48,167 nucleotides of DNA, from positions 1 through 48,167 of the IMG/VR virus record IMGVR_UViG_3300018008_000002. One strand, 5' to 3'. Origin of the DNA: a virus. The position numbers and the translations under genes were made by a program. Of this stretch, positions 6,647 through 13,650 are shown piece after piece (within the stretch, counting starts at the first letter, position 1; every line of letters starts with the position of its first letter). The notes below the pieces were generated by a model, which had not been told where the DNA came from, did no database searches, and worked only from the letters and a program-made list of their open reading frames with translations.

Positions 6647-6811
6647 ATGAGTCAATCCGAGGTTTTGATGGATGCGAAAGACGCGATTGAATGCGCTCTG
6701 CACTATTTGCGAACTGGCGACGGTCCTCCGCGCTACATTGCCGAACGGCTCCGCACGGCGTTAGAAAATCTTGAAGAGCATGAATGGCCCGAGGAGAGGA
6801 TACGACAATGA
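6647..6811 (+). CDS. Small hypothetical early protein (54 aa)
   Basis: A mostly helical, acidic protein (residues 5-45). I chose the ATG at 6647, 7 nt after AGAGG, over the ATG at 6641, which is only one base from it. The stop overlaps the next gene's ATG (ATGA). No recognised family. Confidence 0.6.
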   Translation: MSQSEVLMDAKDAIECALHYLRTGDGPPRYIAERLRTALENLEEHEWPEERIRQ

Positions 6812-6984
6812 GTATGGACGATGATTATTGCGTCTACTGCGACACCGAATTGCCGAAAGGCTCAGGTAAAGATGTGCCAAAAGCGAGCGATGACGAGGCA
6901 TGGGAGACGCTCGCCGAAGACCATGAGCCAGACTGCGAATGGATTGCGACCCGTGCGTCTCAAGGCCATACTGCCACTTGCTAA
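6808..6984 (+). CDS. Small acidic Cys-containing protein (58 aa)
   Basis: An N-terminal CVYC knuckle is followed by a very acidic helix and single downstream Cys and His residues, so a minimal zinc knuckle is possible. The ATG at 6808 overlaps the upstream stop, and GAGGAGAGG lies just ahead. It belongs to the row of tiny early genes, several of which have Cys pairs. Function unknown. Confidence 0.6.
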   Translation: MSMDDDYCVYCDTELPKGSGKDVPKASDDEAWETLAEDHEPDCEWIATRASQGHTATC

Positions 6985-7048
6985 TCAAAGCCAGCAAAGT
7001 ACAAGGGCGGGAAATAAGGGCTCGTGTCGCTTTTTTTGAGTGATTAAC

Positions 7049-7198
7049 ATGCTCTGCCTTTACTGCAACCGAGACATTGACGAGCGCGACCTGTGGAGGG
7101 CGATTTCGTACCAGATCGTGAAGAAGGTTTTAACCATCCTGAGAGCGGCGCACGAGGCGTGTTATCAGGAGTGGATTCTGAGGAGGCAAACAAAATGA
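7049..7198 (+). CDS. Tiny zinc-knuckle protein (49 aa)
   Basis: ATG at 7049 opens a 49-codon frame with CLYC at residues 3-6 and an amphipathic helix afterwards. The TGA at 7196-7198 overlaps the ATG of the next gene. No strong ribosome site is visible. The N-terminal CxYC resembles that of the gene just upstream, so the two may be related by duplication. Confidence 0.5.
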   Translation: MLCLYCNRDIDERDLWRAISYQIVKKVLTILRAAHEACYQEWILRRQTK

Positions 7199-7464
7199 CG
7201 ATGAGCGGCTGTTGCGCGAACGGTCTGCACGAACGTTGCGAGTATGAAGAGTGCACCTGCTCTTGCCATGAAGGGCTACGCTATCAGGTGCGCTGCGCGC
7301 TGTCGGAGTACGGCCAAGCGTTTGAGGTGGTGGACACGCACACGCCGGGGCAAGTCCCGATAGCGCACGAGTTTTTGACCAGGACGGCCGCAGAGCAAAG
7401 CGCGCGGCAACTGAACGAAGTCTGGGAAGAAGTCGAGGCCGAAAGGCTGGGGAGGGCAGCGTAA
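7195..7464 (+). CDS. Cys-rich small protein (89 aa)
   Basis: The first 30 residues hold six Cys and two His (CC, C, CTCSCH), which would suit a small metal-binding knuckle. The remainder is a beta-then-helix segment. The ATG at 7195 follows GAGGAGG by 8 nt and overlaps the previous stop; a longer in-frame start exists but overlaps the upstream gene heavily. No family recognised. Confidence 0.65.
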   Translation: MTMSGCCANGLHERCEYEECTCSCHEGLRYQVRCALSEYGQAFEVVDTHTPGQVPIAHEFLTRTAAEQSARQLNEVWEEVEAERLGRAA

Positions 7465-7688
7465 TGCTTACCGGACGGTACGCCAAAGACGCGGAGAAAG
7501 CCTACAAGACGCCGCAAGGGAAAGAGCTTTTGGCCGCTGTGCGCGAAGCCATTCGGCTGATTGATGAGGCCATGAAAGGCCCCTCGACCTTCGAGCGCGG
7601 CAAGAGAATGGCGCAGATCGTAGCAGGGTTGGAAATAGCAGCCGACAGGTTTGATCTTTTCGGAGAGAAGAGGGGGAGGGCAGCATGA
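7464..7688 (+). CDS. Small helical protein (74 aa)
   Basis: Almost entirely predicted helix with alternating charged residues. The start overlaps the previous stop by one base (TAATG) and GGGGAGGG precedes it. Its stop overlaps the next start. Function unknown. Confidence 0.65.
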   Translation: MLTGRYAKDAEKAYKTPQGKELLAAVREAIRLIDEAMKGPSTFERGKRMAQIVAGLEIAADRFDLFGEKRGRAA

Positions 7689-7990
7689 GCGAGACGAGAT
7701 TCACGCCGGGACCGTGGGCATTTGGAGGGCGAAGCAGTTGGGAAGTTTACTCCAAGAGCGGGGGCGAGGCTATTTGTACCGTTACTGCCGCCGAGCCTTG
7801 GCAAGACGGGCTGTTAGATGTCAAGCACGAACGCGGCATTGCCGAGGCCAACGCCCGCCTGATCGCAGCGGCACCTACGTTGCTGGAGGCAGCCAAAAAG
7901 TGTTTGGAAGAATGGCATCAAGGATGCTCGTCAGCGGTTGACGTGAAACGGCTGGAAGCGGCCATCGCCAAAGCCGAGGGCCGAGAATGA
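7685..7990 (+). CDS. Conserved phage protein, FTPGPW/NARLIAAAP type (101 aa)
   Basis: Residues 5-11 (RFTPGPW) and 57-66 (NARLIAAAPT, then a Leu-rich helix) are hallmarks of a small protein common in phages and prophages of many bacteria. Its function is not known. GGGGGAGGG precedes the ATG, and both ends overlap neighbouring genes. Confidence 0.75.
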   Translation: MSETRFTPGPWAFGGRSSWEVYSKSGGEAICTVTAAEPWQDGLLDVKHERGIAEANARLIAAAPTLLEAAKKCLEEWHQGCSSAVDVKRLEAAIAKAEGRE

Positions 7991-8187
7991 AGCGTCAACC
8001 GACACTCCGCCCGAAGAGAACCAAGAGGAAAATGCCGGGGTTAAGCCCTGAAGCGTTCAACCGAAAAGCTCTTGCGTTGGCATGGGATATTTTTGGGGAC
8101 CGGATCGGCAAGTGCCGGGTTTGCGGTTATCCGTGCCTGAGAGGCTACGTCCATTGCACGCCTGAATCGGGAGCGTACGACGCGTAG
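7987..8187 (+). CDS. Small zinc-knuckle protein (66 aa)
   Basis: A basic N terminus (Lys/Arg/Pro) is followed by a CRVCGYPC stretch and a later HC, which could bind zinc. The start overlaps the upstream stop (ATGA). Possibly nucleic-acid binding; no family recognised. Confidence 0.6.
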   Translation: MKRQPTLRPKRTKRKMPGLSPEAFNRKALALAWDIFGDRIGKCRVCGYPCLRGYVHCTPESGAYDA

Positions 8188-8215
8188 TTAAATCTGAGAA
8201 GGAGAGAAGGAAGTC

Positions 8216-8428
8216 ATGCACAAATCGTACCAAGAAATTCTGTTGGACGCATACGACCAGGACGTCGAGGCGCACCGCCGAACGGTGGAGGCGTGGCAGC
8301 GCAACGGGCTCCGTGAGTGGCGCAGAGAGCGCCGCGCGCACCTGATTGACCAGGCGATCGACTGGCTCCTTGCCGTAGTCATTGGAGGTATCGCCATCGG
8401 CATCTGCGCCTACATCGTCACGCACTAG
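8216..8428 (+). CDS. Small single-pass membrane protein (70 aa)
   Basis: A charged, amphipathic N-terminal 45 residues are followed by one C-terminal membrane segment (about residues 49-68, with GGIAIGIC). This tail-anchored layout would put the charged part in the cytoplasm. GAAGGAGAGAAGG lies upstream of the ATG. A host-membrane effector is possible. Not a recognised holin. Confidence 0.65.
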   Translation: MHKSYQEILLDAYDQDVEAHRRTVEAWQRNGLREWRRERRAHLIDQAIDWLLAVVIGGIAIGICAYIVTH

Positions 8429-8438
8429 GGGGTAAACC

Positions 8439-8675
8439 ATGTGGGGAGACGTTAGATGGTCAGCCCGTGCTCGCGGGCACAGAATCGTTGTGAAGGCTCG
8501 GACAGCCGCAGAAGCCGAGTTGAAGGCATTCCACCAAGGCGTTTTGGGTTATTGCGGCGAAACGTCAAATGATCGTAGGAAAATAAAAGTCAAGCGGCTC
8601 AAAGGGTTCAAGCCTGAGACTTTGAAAGGAACAAGCCATGTTGAAACCCATCACCAGAAAAGTCCGACACCTTGA
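8439..8675 (+). CDS. Small basic hypothetical protein (78 aa)
   Basis: A basic protein with a strand/helix N terminus (a GHRIVVKARTAAEAELKAF stretch) and a Lys-rich tail. The ATG at 8439 follows GGGGGTAAACC. It overlaps the next gene by 38 bp. The pattern is reminiscent of small adaptor-like phage proteins, but no family is recognised. Confidence 0.55.
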   Translation: MWGDVRWSARARGHRIVVKARTAAEAELKAFHQGVLGYCGETSNDRRKIKVKRLKGFKPETLKGTSHVETHHQKSPTP

Positions 8676-8928
8676 AACCCTGGCATTGATGGATCGCTTG
8701 GGGAAACTGCTCAAGAGGGATGCTGAAATGCGCGGCGCCGACTGGCCAGCACACGGTTACGATTCGTGGCGAAGTCGGACGCCGGCAGAGTACAACCCGC
8801 CTGAGCCCGAGCGCGAGGGGCCGGACCCCGACGCTGAGCGCGAAAGGCTGTTGGACAAATATGAGCGGGACCGGCAAGACGAGGCAGAGGGACCAGACCC
8901 GGAAATGGAGCAACCATCCGTGGATTGA
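8638..8928 (+). CDS. Small charged protein with Pro/Glu repeats (96 aa)
   Basis: The N-terminal half is helical. The C-terminal half is disordered and highly charged, with the pattern EGPDPDAERERL and a related EGPDPEME repeat. AAAGGAACAAGCC precedes the ATG. No family recognised. Confidence 0.6.
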   Translation: MLKPITRKVRHLETLALMDRLGKLLKRDAEMRGADWPAHGYDSWRSRTPAEYNPPEPEREGPDPDAERERLLDKYERDRQDEAEGPDPEMEQPSVD

Positions 8929-9082
8929 GGCGACGATTGTCGAGGCCCAAGCCGCTGAGCGGGAGAGGTGCGCCGAAGCCGTCGCGGGATTCTGCCGGTC
9001 AAGTGAAAGAAAGATTCGCTCCCTCTCCCCCGACCCGAACTACGCCGATCCGCTCCCAGGCGGGGAAGTGAGGCCAAAATGA
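8861..9082 (+). CDS. Small helical protein (73 aa), start uncertain
   Basis: The frame encodes a central helix (an EAQAAERERCAEAVAGFC stretch) of a type common in small phage proteins. Its TGA overlaps the next gene's ATG. The only ATG that keeps this helix lies at 8861, inside the previous gene and without a clear ribosome site. A non-standard start nearer 8910 cannot be excluded. Confidence 0.45.
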   Translation: MSGTGKTRQRDQTRKWSNHPWIEATIVEAQAAERERCAEAVAGFCRSSERKIRSLSPDPNYADPLPGGEVRPK

Positions 9083-9321
9083 GAGCTATCTACGTAATTG
9101 AACTTCGACCAAAGGGAACTCGGGGAAGATGGACCCCCGATTTAACCGAGAGATTCAAACTTTCCAGGATCGCTGCACAAGATGTTTGCAATAGGCTGAA
9201 CGCGGATTTTTCTGAAATATACGACTATCGAGTGCGTGAATATCAGAGCCGCGAGCGCCTCGCCGACCTGGAGAGACGCTTGCAGGGAACCCAGGCGAAG
9301 GAGAAAACACATGCCGAGTGA
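9079..9321 (+). CDS. Small hypothetical early protein (80 aa)
   Basis: It opens with a beta strand (AIYVIEL) and ends in a Glu/Arg-rich helix. Start and stop overlap both neighbours. No recognised family. Confidence 0.6.
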   Translation: MRAIYVIELRPKGTRGRWTPDLTERFKLSRIAAQDVCNRLNADFSEIYDYRVREYQSRERLADLERRLQGTQAKEKTHAE

Positions 9322-9526
9322 CATAAAGCACAAGACATTTCGGGATTTTCGTTCTCCGCTGGCTCGGCTACGAGATCAATGGCTATTCTCTCCCGAAGGA
9401 ATGAAGTGTGGAGAGGGAACGACCAGCGGCGTCTACCTTCAGAATCGCTTGCAGAGAGCATTTGAGGCGGGTTGGAATGCCCTGGAGCGCCGCTTGCAGG
9501 AGTCCAAAAAGAAGGTGACGCCGTGA
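9311..9526 (+). CDS. Small hypothetical early protein (71 aa)
   Basis: ATG at 9311 lies inside the end of the previous gene, behind GGAGAAAACAC. The C-terminal helix (RLQRAFEAGWNALERRLQE) has the FEAGW pattern seen in many small phage proteins of unknown function. Its stop overlaps a GTG start of a tiny membrane protein. Confidence 0.55.
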   Translation: MPSDIKHKTFRDFRSPLARLRDQWLFSPEGMKCGEGTTSGVYLQNRLQRAFEAGWNALERRLQESKKKVTP

Positions 9527-9624
9527 AATTTCTGCGATTTTCAGGCTCCGTGCTGTTGCTCGTGGTGGCAGCGGTCGTCTGGGGATGGATTTCGAAGGAG
9601 GAGGTGAGCGATGGCACTGAGTGA
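9523..9624 (+). CDS. Tiny single-pass membrane protein (33 aa)
   Basis: GTG at 9523 overlaps the preceding TGA and opens a 33-codon frame with a basic N terminus and a membrane segment at about residues 9-23 (SVLLLVVAAVVWGWI), ending inside the next gene. Composition is that of a real membrane peptide, not random sequence. No experiment or family supports it. Confidence 0.45.
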   Translation: MKFLRFSGSVLLLVVAAVVWGWISKEEVSDGTE

Positions 9625-10186
9625 GCGAGACCTACAGCACATTTCCGAAAAGAGGATGAATTACAGCGCTATTGTTGTCATACAGGCGGCAGAGGAAATC
9701 CGCTCCCTCCGCGAGAAGCTGAGAGAGTCCGAAGCCTACGTTGTACTCACGAAAACTCTCCACAACAAGGCTGTCGATGAGCGTGACGAAGCGTATCGGC
9801 AGCGGGACGAGGCGCGGGCGGCTTGCGTGTTCATGCGTCCAAGAATAGTCGAATACCATAGAGACAAGCAAGGAGAAGGCTTCTTCTGTATCGTTTGCGG
9901 AAATCACGAGGCTCCGTGGGGCAAAGACGGGGACGGATTCGGGTTCCCAACGAAGGATGGAACTGAGAAGCACGGCAAAGGCTGCCCAATGTCAGGCAAC
10001 CCCGGCCAGCCTCTCCTCGACCGCCTCCACGCGGCAGAGCAGGCGTTGGCCGAAGCACCTGTGCAGCCTGTCGAATGGCGCGGCGAACGCCCCGATATTG
10101 TGGCGTTTTTCGACCGCTATCGCAGATGGCGTGGTGAGGCCCTCGCCGCGGTCCGTGCGCAGAAAGCCCTTGACAAAGCCCCGTGA
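9611..10186 (+). CDS. Coiled-coil and zinc-knuckle protein (191 aa)
   Basis: Residues 25-70 form a coiled coil rich in Glu/Arg. A CIVC pair (residues about 93-96) with H98, then H120 and C124, could form a zinc site. The C-terminal part is helical. GAAGGAGGAGG precedes the ATG at 9611. It closes the first block of tiny early genes before a run of RNA hairpins. Function unknown. Confidence 0.65.
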   Translation: MALSERDLQHISEKRMNYSAIVVIQAAEEIRSLREKLRESEAYVVLTKTLHNKAVDERDEAYRQRDEARAACVFMRPRIVEYHRDKQGEGFFCIVCGNHEAPWGKDGDGFGFPTKDGTEKHGKGCPMSGNPGQPLLDRLHAAEQALAEAPVQPVEWRGERPDIVAFFDRYRRWRGEALAAVRAQKALDKAP

Positions 10187-10205
10187 CGGCACTACGCTTA
10201 ATCAT

Positions 10206-10307
10206 CGCGCCTGGCCGGGCGCGTGGCCCTCGGGCCTTTGAGAATTGCCGGGGCTAGTCCAGAGCCTAGCCCCTCACTTCTCGCTCTGGAAAGGTCGAAT
10301 CCTTTCC
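10206..10307 (+). promoter_or_regulatory. Four tandem hairpins ahead of the replication genes
   Basis: Four perfect stem-loops follow each other: CGCGCC/GGCGCG (10206-10223), GGCC/GGCC with a CTCG loop (10225-10236), GGGGCTAG/CTAGCCCC (10250-10273) and GGAAAGG/CCTTTCC (10288-10307). The third contains the GCTAGTCC element seen at two earlier hairpins. No U-tract follows, so RNA processing or stabilisation is more likely than termination. Confidence 0.6.
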
Positions 10308-10340
10308 AAAATTGACCCGCTGACCATTGTGGAGTCACAA

Positions 10341-11108
10341 GTGGGTGTCAAGCCTCCAGCGTTCCAGTTCTATGCTAAGGACTGGACGAGTAGCCACACG
10401 ATTGCCGAAATGACCATGCACCAACGAGGAATCTACATCACGCTTTTAGCCGCTGCCTGGGAATCTGAGGAGCCTGGAACACTTCCACTTCCCCTAGAGA
10501 TCGCCGCGAGATCGGCACGACTTGACATCCGAAGTCTCCGCGATTTCATGGCGAAGTTCCCGCGATGTTTCCGAGAGATCGACGGGAAGTTGGTCAATGA
10601 AAAACTACACGAAAATTGGCTTAACTTCAAGGAAATCAGTGATAAGCGTAGAGGAGCGGCGATGGTGAGACACCATGCAAATGCAGAGCAAGAGCAATGC
10701 CCTGCATCTGCTCCTGCTCCTGCTATTGTAAACACACACAAGCGTAGGAAGTTCGCCCCATTCCAGAAACCCACGATCCACCAAGTCACCATCTATATGA
10801 ACGAAATTGGAATCCCCCAACCGGAGTTTGAAGCGGAAGGGTTTATGTCAAATCACGACTCGAAGGGATGGAAGATACAGGGCCGGTCGATGGTTGATTG
10901 GAAAGGTGCAGTGAGAACTTGGAAGCACAATCTTGGACTATTTGGAGGCAATGGCAATGGACGACGACCAAACTCAGCCGAACAACGAACCCTCAGCAAT
11001 ATCGAAGCGGCCAAAGAAGCTCTCAGAATCTCAGCAGAAAGAGATCGTCGCCGCACTAGTGGGGATAGCGGAAGCGGTGGGTCAGACCCTAACGACCCAG
11101 CGAATTGA
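10341..11108 (+). CDS. DUF1376/YdaU-type replication protein (255 aa)
   Basis: The N-terminal 90 residues match the DUF1376 (YdaU) domain: a PAFQFYAKDW stretch, HQRGIYITLL and a EPGTLP motif. This domain is typical of phage replication-initiation proteins. A middle Pro-rich linker leads to a C-terminal helical part with a WKGAVRTWKHN segment like those of O-type proteins. I chose the GTG at 10341 because GGAG sits 6 nt upstream; earlier GTG and TTG starts have no ribosome site. The C-terminal 150 bp overlaps the loader-like gene in another frame. It probably binds the phage origin and recruits the host replisome. Confidence 0.75.
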   Translation: MGVKPPAFQFYAKDWTSSHTIAEMTMHQRGIYITLLAAAWESEEPGTLPLPLEIAARSARLDIRSLRDFMAKFPRCFREIDGKLVNEKLHENWLNFKEISDKRRGAAMVRHHANAEQEQCPASAPAPAIVNTHKRRKFAPFQKPTIHQVTIYMNEIGIPQPEFEAEGFMSNHDSKGWKIQGRSMVDWKGAVRTWKHNLGLFGGNGNGRRPNSAEQRTLSNIEAAKEALRISAERDRRRTSGDSGSGGSDPNDPAN

Positions 11109-11592
11109 CATCTATTTGCAGGCTCTTGATGATCTGCCGTTTGAGCGGTTGAAGATGGCTCTTGATCGAATCCTCTTGGAGTCAGAATGGTTCCCGAAAA
11201 TCCCGCACATCCGGGCGCTGGTGCTTGGCGATCCCGCCAAACTTGAGGAACAAGAAAAGGCGGAGCAGGAAGCTGAGGCTGAGGCCGCATGGCTACGCAT
11301 TATGAACTACGTGAATAAGTGGCACCCCGACATTGGCGCGTGCAGCGATGCGCCAAGCATTACAAAACGCGATGCGCGGGCGCTTGAATTTGCTGGCGGA
11401 ATTTACGGTCTGTGGGAAGTTCAGGACTCAGGCGGAAAGGAACTAGCTTTCATTCGCAGATCCTTCATTGAGTCCTGGAAGCGCGCAGACTTGGTTTCTG
11501 AGGCCCTGATGTTGGGCGGCTTTCCGAAGAGGCAACTCACAAACGGAAACGGATTCAAGAGGATTGACGACATTCTGAGAGGGATGAAGTAG
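10957..11592 (+). CDS. Helicase-loader-like protein (211 aa)
   Basis: The central part (residues about 30-85, containing YLQALDDLPFERLK and SEWFPKIPHIRALV) resembles G39P-type helicase loaders and similar phage proteins that follow an initiator. The C-terminal half is helical with a basic end. ATG at 10957 follows GGAGG by 8 nt. The gene overlaps the DUF1376 gene by 152 bp, an unusually long but clear overlap since both frames keep family-like sequence. The pair may deliver the host DnaB-type helicase, since no phage helicase is visible. Confidence 0.6.
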   Translation: MDDDQTQPNNEPSAISKRPKKLSESQQKEIVAALVGIAEAVGQTLTTQRIDIYLQALDDLPFERLKMALDRILLESEWFPKIPHIRALVLGDPAKLEEQEKAEQEAEAEAAWLRIMNYVNKWHPDIGACSDAPSITKRDARALEFAGGIYGLWEVQDSGGKELAFIRRSFIESWKRADLVSEALMLGGFPKRQLTNGNGFKRIDDILRGMK

Positions 11593-11596
11593 CGAG

Positions 11597-11689
11597 CTTC
11601 GGCGCGCACTTTGCCGAGGAGAAAGGTGGATTGTCAGAGACAATCGCACCGCTTCATTTAGTGCCCAGGGCTACACTGGAGCCTTGGGC
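11597..11689 (+). promoter_or_regulatory. Three tandem hairpins before the ASCH-like gene
   Basis: CTTCGGC/GCCGAGG (11597-11619, one G-U), GATTGTC/GACAATC with a 3-nt loop (11629-11645) and GCCCAGGGCT/AGCCTTGGGC (11663-11689, one G-U) stand in a row. The last ends two bases before a GTGAGGGAAT ribosome site that resembles the one of the first early gene. Confidence 0.6.
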
Positions 11690-11703
11690 AGTGAGGGAAT
11701 GCG

Positions 11704-12267
11704 ATGAGCGATAAGATAAAGGAAAGGCCGATCATCTTCACAGGCGAGAACGTGAGGGCCATCATCGAGGGGCGCAAAACGCAGATGCGTCGGATCGTTG
11801 GAACAGAACCCAAATTCGGACCTTGCCCATACGGAGAAAAGGGAAGCTATTTATGGGTTCGCGAGACTTTTATGTTTGCCAAGGGGGCCGACGTCCGCGA
11901 ATCGTACATCGGAACCGATATGGAGCCGATGCTCGGCCCTAAGCCCTGGTACGCCTACCGCGCCACAGAACCAGACTTCGGAGGCCGGATGTTCAAATGG
12001 CGGCCAGCGATATTCATGCCGCGCCACGCTTCACGCCTGACGCTGGAGATTACGGACGTTCGTGTTGAGCTCCTTCAGGACATCAGCGAAGAGAATGCCT
12101 TGGCGGATGGTGGATGGAAGTATACCAACTGTCCCGTTCATAAAAATCCACAAGAATCGTTTCATTTGTTGTGGGACTCGATCAACGGCAAGCGGCATCC
12201 GTGGGAGTCGAATCCGTGGGTGTGGGTGCTCGGTTTCCGAAAGCTGGAGGGGCAGGCAGTGAGGTGA
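11704..12267 (+). CDS. ASCH-like phage protein (187 aa)
   Basis: The order RPIIFTGENVRAIIEGRKTQ.RR, then LWVRETF, a YRAT stretch, WRPAIFMPR.ASR, LEITDVRVE.LQDISE and a final LLWDSINGKR..PWESNPWVWV is that of a common phage protein with a PUA/ASCH-like fold. The family is thought to bind RNA or modified bases, but its role in phages is unsettled. GAGGG precedes the ATG. It is followed by a new promoter, so it may end the replication transcript. Confidence 0.8.
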   Translation: MSDKIKERPIIFTGENVRAIIEGRKTQMRRIVGTEPKFGPCPYGEKGSYLWVRETFMFAKGADVRESYIGTDMEPMLGPKPWYAYRATEPDFGGRMFKWRPAIFMPRHASRLTLEITDVRVELLQDISEENALADGGWKYTNCPVHKNPQESFHLLWDSINGKRHPWESNPWVWVLGFRKLEGQAVR

Positions 12268-12302
12268 GGCGAAAATATTTTCAGGCGAACTGCAAAAAAC
12301 AC

Positions 12303-12331
12303 TTGACAACTCCGTTTCGCTCAGTTAATAT
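12303..12331 (+). promoter_or_regulatory. Strong sigma70 promoter ahead of RHH gene
   Basis: TTGACA (12303-12308), a 17-bp spacer and TAATAT (12326-12331) form a near-consensus promoter. Only 9 nt separate the -10 from the ATG at 12341, and no ribosome site is present, so the transcript should be leaderless, as for lambda cI from PRM. Confidence 0.75.
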
Positions 12332-12340
12332 GCGAACATT

Positions 12341-12508
12341 ATGAAACAGTCAAAAGACAAACCCACGATGGTTGTTGTTGGTTTCAAGGCGACAAAAGCA
12401 CTTGCGGGAAAACTTAAACAGTTTGCGGACGCTGAAGACCTCAGTGTGTCTCAACTTGTCCGCCGCCTACTGAAAGAAAAACTCACCGAGAAAGGATTGC
12501 TGCCATGA
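12341..12508 (+). CDS. Ribbon-helix-helix regulator (55 aa)
   Basis: A short strand (MVVVGFKAT) is followed by two helices with the turn LSVSQLVRRLLKEKL, the pattern of Arc/CopG-type ribbon-helix-helix repressors. These bind operators as dimers through the strand. The ATG is 9 nt behind a strong -10 box. The stop overlaps the next gene (ATGA), so it heads the recombination operon and may autoregulate it. A different RHH protein is encoded at 33063. Confidence 0.7.
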   Translation: MKQSKDKPTMVVVGFKATKALAGKLKQFADAEDLSVSQLVRRLLKEKLTEKGLLP

Positions 12509-13386
12509 ACGAAATCCAGAAGTCTCCCGAGGATCACATTCAAGAGCGGTTCATCGCGCCGGTGCTGAGGCCAGTATTACCAGCCATCATTCGCAGCGCG
12601 ACCGATTACAGCGTTGCGGATACGTTATTGGCATCTGTTCGCATCAGCCGGAAGAAGCTGGCCGCGTGGATGAAAGAAGAACCCGCAGACATGAACGCAA
12701 TTCGGCCCGCTGAGGGAATGTGCTTTCTTGCGAGAAAGACTTGGGAGAGTGCCAACGCTTTGTTCAATAAGTTCGACGGCATCCTGAAGGCACGCGATGA
12801 AACCTTGACCGAGAGCATGAAGCTGTGGCAGCTCCAAGAGGCTCAGCGCGTGAGGCGGGAAGAAGAAAAGAAACGTGCCGAAGCGGAAGCCAAGGCCGAA
12901 GCGGAACGGGCGCGACTGCGTGCTGAGGCCGAGGCCGAGCGCAAGCGGCTGGAAGAGGAGGCCGCGAAAGAGAGGGCACGCTTAGAAGAATTGGCTCAAC
13001 AAGCAAAAGGCAATAAGGATCTGGAAGAAACGATTCGTTTGCGCACTGAGGCAAAAAAAGCTGAGTGGAGCATAAAACTTGATGCAGCCAATCGTGAAAC
13101 CGAAGTCAGGGAAGAAGCCCGTAATCATCATGCCGAAGAGGTCTTGGTCGAGACACGGATGCCCGAAGAAACCAGCATGAATACGAAGAAAAAATTCAAG
13201 GGGCGCGTGGTTGACATGACAAAATTCGTTCGAGCCATCGCAGACGGCAAGTACAGTCTCGGACTCTTGCTGCCCAATGAATCAGCCCTAAACAAGCTCT
13301 GCGACGCGATGGGAGGAATAAACCTCCCCCCCGGCGTGGTGGCCGAAGAGGTCACGAGCTTTAGCCGAAAGGCGGTTCGGCCATGA
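12505..13386 (+). CDS. Coiled-coil recombination-operon protein (293 aa)
   Basis: A 90-residue N-terminal helical domain leads to a long coiled coil (about residues 95-200, Glu/Ala/Arg repeats) and a C-terminal 60-residue domain (VDMTKFVRAIADGKYSLG, then LPNESALNKLCDAMGG). I recall this arrangement in proteins encoded next to phage recombinases, where the coiled coil may scaffold the complex. It lies two genes before recT and overlaps both neighbours. Function not established. Confidence 0.65.
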   Translation: MNEIQKSPEDHIQERFIAPVLRPVLPAIIRSATDYSVADTLLASVRISRKKLAAWMKEEPADMNAIRPAEGMCFLARKTWESANALFNKFDGILKARDETLTESMKLWQLQEAQRVRREEEKKRAEAEAKAEAERARLRAEAEAERKRLEEEAAKERARLEELAQQAKGNKDLEETIRLRTEAKKAEWSIKLDAANRETEVREEARNHHAEEVLVETRMPEETSMNTKKKFKGRVVDMTKFVRAIADGKYSLGLLLPNESALNKLCDAMGGINLPPGVVAEEVTSFSRKAVRP

Positions 13387-13649
13387 CCCGAGACGAGGCG
13401 TTTAAGAAAGCATGGGAAGAACTTCCAGCGGTTTCTCGACGCGCTAAGGTTAATTTCAAGTTTGGATTCAATGCCGCCTGGGACGCCGCGCTACTCGAAG
13501 CGGCGAAGGTAATGTGCGGGCGTTGCAAAGACCTCAAACCTGTTGTCAGGAACGACGAAGGAGATTTCGTCCACCGTTCTGATCTGAGAAACGATTTTGT
13601 GTGCCACGCTGATCTTATTCACGGGCTCCGCGAAGGGAAGGATAAATAA
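13383..13649 (+). CDS. Small zinc-knuckle protein (88 aa)
   Basis: It contains CGRC (residues 45-48) and later H64, C74 and H75, a plausible zinc site, after a helical N terminus with a FGFNAAWDAALLEAA pattern common in small phage proteins. Starts by ATGA overlap and ends one base before recT. Function unknown. Confidence 0.65.
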   Translation: MTRDEAFKKAWEELPAVSRRAKVNFKFGFNAAWDAALLEAAKVMCGRCKDLKPVVRNDEGDFVHRSDLRNDFVCHADLIHGLREGKDK

Positions 13650-13650
13650 C

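Noticed and set aside
13597-13650. 18-codon N-terminal extension of RecT
   Set aside because: It lies inside the previous gene and lacks a ribosome site; the ATG at 13651 follows AAGGAT and matches the usual RecT start.
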